Part shown: one piece after another, positions 20,704-22,142 of the stretch
Numbering within the stretch: the stretch's first letter is position 1
How the letters are laid out: the number at the start of each line of letters is the position of its first letter
Notes under the pieces: generated by a model
What the model saw: the letters and a program-made list of their open reading frames with translations, nothing else
Told to the model about the DNA's origin: nothing
Database searches by the model: none
Program-made: the position numbers and the translations under genes
Assembly: GCA_017428285.1 (NCBI GenBank)
Contig: JAFRRE010000106.1
Coordinates: 1 to 22,142 of the forward strand
Origin: Bacteroidales bacterium
GTDB lineage: Bacteria > Bacteroidota > Bacteroidia > Bacteroidales > F082
Direction of reading: 5' to 3'
DNA length: 22,142 bases

Positions 20704-21897
20704 TTATTCTGGCAATGCCACCGCCTCAGGCAACTGCACCGTGGTGTCGCAAATAAAATCCCATAAAGGATCGGGTGGGAAATTGAAGGTGGTATTGGTC
20801 AGCAAGGCGAGGAAACGGTTTTTGTTCGTGTCGCGAATGATGGCGCTGCGATAGCCTTTCCACCAACCGAAATGGAAATACATGCCAGGGCGTTCCTTGC
20901 TCATGCGCCAGCCGAAACCGTAGTTTTCGCCGTTTTTCCACTCGGGCGAGCCGGGTTTGAAGGCCTCAGCCTGCAAGCTGTCGGGCAAAAGCACATGCTT
21001 GTCCAAGGCTTGGTTGAACTTCCAAAGGTCTTCCACAGTGGAGAACATGATTTTGTCGCCCATCACGCCGTTGAGGTAGTCGTTTTGCGTCTTCAGCGGC
21101 CCGTTCTTGAAGAGGTCGTGTCCATGCGCATCAACGGGCATATACAGCGAAACAAGGGTGTCGTTTCGCATCGAATAGATATAGGAATGCGACATGCCCA
21201 GCGGTTCGAAGATACGCTCGCGCATGAAGTCCTCGAAGTGCTGTCCACTGGCTCGTTCCACTACTGTTGCCAGCAAGGCATAGTTGATGTTGTTGTAGAA
21301 ATAGGAGCCATCGGGCGTGCCGTAAGGCTCGGGTTTCTTTTCGGCCAGCATCTTGATCATCGCCTCGTTCGAGAAGGGCTTCTTGCGGTCGGGCCAGTGT
21401 TTGTCGGCCAAAGCATCATAGCGCGGCAAGCCAGAGCGATGGTTGAGCAAATGTCGAATCGTCACACCTTCATAAGGCAATTGGGGTATGTATTTCCTCA
21501 CATCATCGTCGTAGTCGAGTTTGCCTTCGGCTTTCAAGAGCATGATGGCTTCGGCGGTGAACATCTTCGAGTCGGAAGAGAGCTGGAAGGCATCATCCAC
21601 ACGGAGTGAATCCTTTTGGCGTTTGCTTAGGTCGCGCCAACCGAAGGCTTTCTCGTAAACCACCCGTCCTTGTTCGGCATAAAGCACTACGCCATTAAGT
21701 CCTGCCTTATTCAAATCGGTGAACACCTTGTCGGCCTGCTTGGCACGTTTGGCCGCAATCTCATCGTTCAAGTTGATGAAGAGGCTGTCAACATTAATGT
21801 CAGGCACTACACGATTGCACCGTTTTCCGAAGAAGAAAACAGTGGCAACCACTACGATGAACAGCAGTAAAAGGACTAAAAAGGATCTCCGTCTCAT
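20704..21897 (-). CDS. membrane-anchored serine hydrolase (beta-lactamase/PBP class C fold)
   Basis: 397 aa. An N-terminal membrane anchor, MRRRSFLVLLLLFIVVVATVFFF, is followed by a periplasmic domain. The serine beta-lactamase-like fold is marked by SSDSK (S108xxK111, nucleophile and base), the YNN triad (Y201-N203) in YFYNNINYALLA, HRSGLPRYD (153-161) and HFGWWKGYRS (342-351), in which HFG takes the place of the KTG box. These features fit the DD-peptidase/esterase type of Pfam Beta-lactamase proteins and not a true antibiotic-degrading enzyme. The role may be cell-wall peptide trimming or ester hydrolysis. The gene is monocistronic, ends at the shared terminator and diverges from the helicase gene. 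Confidence 0.88.
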   Translation of the reverse strand: MRRRSFLVLLLLFIVVVATVFFFGKRCNRVVPDINVDSLFINLNDEIAAKRAKQADKVFTDLNKAGLNGVVLYAEQGRVVYEKAFGWRDLSKRQKDSLRVDDAFQLSSDSKMFTAEAIMLLKAEGKLDYDDDVRKYIPQLPYEGVTIRHLLNHRSGLPRYDALADKHWPDRKKPFSNEAMIKMLAEKKPEPYGTPDGSYFYNNINYALLATVVERASGQHFEDFMRERIFEPLGMSHSYIYSMRNDTLVSLYMPVDAHGHDLFKNGPLKTQNDYLNGVMGDKIMFSTVEDLWKFNQALDKHVLLPDSLQAEAFKPGSPEWKNGENYGFGWRMSKERPGMYFHFGWWKGYRSAIIRDTNKNRFLALLTNTTFNFPPDPLWDFICDTTVQLPEAVALPE

Positions 21898-21907
21898 TTT
21901 CGAGGGG

Positions 21908-21915
21908 CAAATGTA
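21908..21915 (-). promoter_or_regulatory. -7 element of the serine hydrolase gene
   Basis: TACATTTG on the minus strand matches TAnnTTTG, ten bases before the ATG. No TTG at the -33 distance. Confidence 0.4.
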
Positions 21916-21988
21916 CGTAAAAATGGCATAAAACCGCTTTTTTTCGGCAAAATTGTAGTCGGATACGGCTTAATTCGTTAATAATTAC

Positions 21989-21996
21989 TACTTTTG
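21989..21996 (+). promoter_or_regulatory. -7 element of the DEAD-box helicase gene
   Basis: TACTTTTG, 31 bases before the ATG, in an AT-rich region. The -33 half is not clear. Confidence 0.45.
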
Positions 21997-22027
21997 CAGC
22001 CTCATTTAAACACCTTAATCATATTTC

Positions 22028-22142
22028 ATGTCACAATTTACAGATTTTGGATTGAATCCCGCTCTGCTGAGGGCTATTAAGGAGCTGGGGTTCGAGAATC
22101 CTATGCCCATCCAGGAAAAGACCATTCCTGTGCTCCTGGAGA
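22028..22142 (+). CDS. DEAD-box ATP-dependent RNA helicase (5' part)
   Basis: The first 38 codons from the ATG at 22028 run off the window. The sequence [17 protein letters not shown] followed by [19 protein letters not shown] is the Q motif region that opens DEAD-box RNA helicases: the aromatic residue upstream, then the GF..P.PIQ block that contacts adenine. Motif I and later motifs lie outside, so the subtype (RhlE, CsdA/DeaD and so on) cannot be decided. Confidence 0.88.
   Translation, partial: MSQFTDFGLNPALLRAIKELGFENPMPIQEKTIPVLLE

Noticed and set aside
20872..21609. 245-codon + strand open frame opposite the serine hydrolase
   Set aside because: Antisense shadow; the minus strand holds the SxxK and YxN motifs and a membrane anchor.
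20704..21897. True antibiotic-resistance beta-lactamase
   Set aside because: The KTG box is HFG-like and a membrane anchor is present; such proteins are usually peptidase or esterase relatives, so a resistance call is not supported.

Overview
The window is a piece of a Bacteroidota genome, most likely Bacteroidales. The evidence is the repeated TAnnTTTG/TTG promoter pattern, the near absence of Shine-Dalgarno sites, a type IX secretion (T9SS) C-terminal sorting domain, lipoprotein signal peptides, a short Pgi, a zinc-finger-less TopA and an RprY-like regulator. Most genes are GC-rich (about 50-60 %), with AT-rich islands. No rRNA, tRNA, CRISPR array or transposase gene was seen.

Layout. 1-186: 3' end of an unknown + strand gene facing a 32-codon hydrophobic ORF. 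307-2046 (-): membrane-anchored TPR/coiled-coil/HTH regulator-like protein, bracketed by a 35-bp direct repeat that lies upstream of two promoters. 2150-2899 (-): cysQ phosphatase. 3157-5475 (+): topA. 5553-6133 (+): AT-rich DUF4160-DUF2442 pair. 6174-10957 (+): an arginine/polyamine-flavoured group with a deoxyhypusine-synthase-like enzyme, a ureohydrolase-fold protein with altered metal ligands, and a T9SS-exported peptidylarginine deiminase closely resembling Porphyromonas gingivalis PPAD. 11170-11676 (+): small lipoprotein. 11766-17469 (+): tripartite RND efflux system (adaptor, pump, TolC-like channel). 17535-17972 (+): DUF2147 exported protein. 18051-18212 (-): 53-aa acidic protein with its own promoter. 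18471-19802 (-): pgi. 19955-20647 (+): OmpR-family response regulator without an adjacent kinase. 20704-21897 (-): membrane-anchored serine hydrolase of the beta-lactamase fold. 22028-end (+): start of a DEAD-box RNA helicase.

The most unusual property is the density of small palindromic interspersed elements. They fill most intergenic gaps and also sit inside genes. An exact 87-bp (29-codon) element with terminal inverted repeats splits the signal-peptide region of the TolC-like gene, and removing it in silico restores a textbook signal peptide. A 60-bp (20-codon) double palindrome encodes an internal segment of CysQ. The adaptor protein ends inside a third repeat. This resembles the in-frame Rickettsia palindromic elements. 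The second highlight is the PPAD-like deiminase, which keeps every PPAD catalytic and substrate-binding residue that I can recall, next to two polyamine-type genes.
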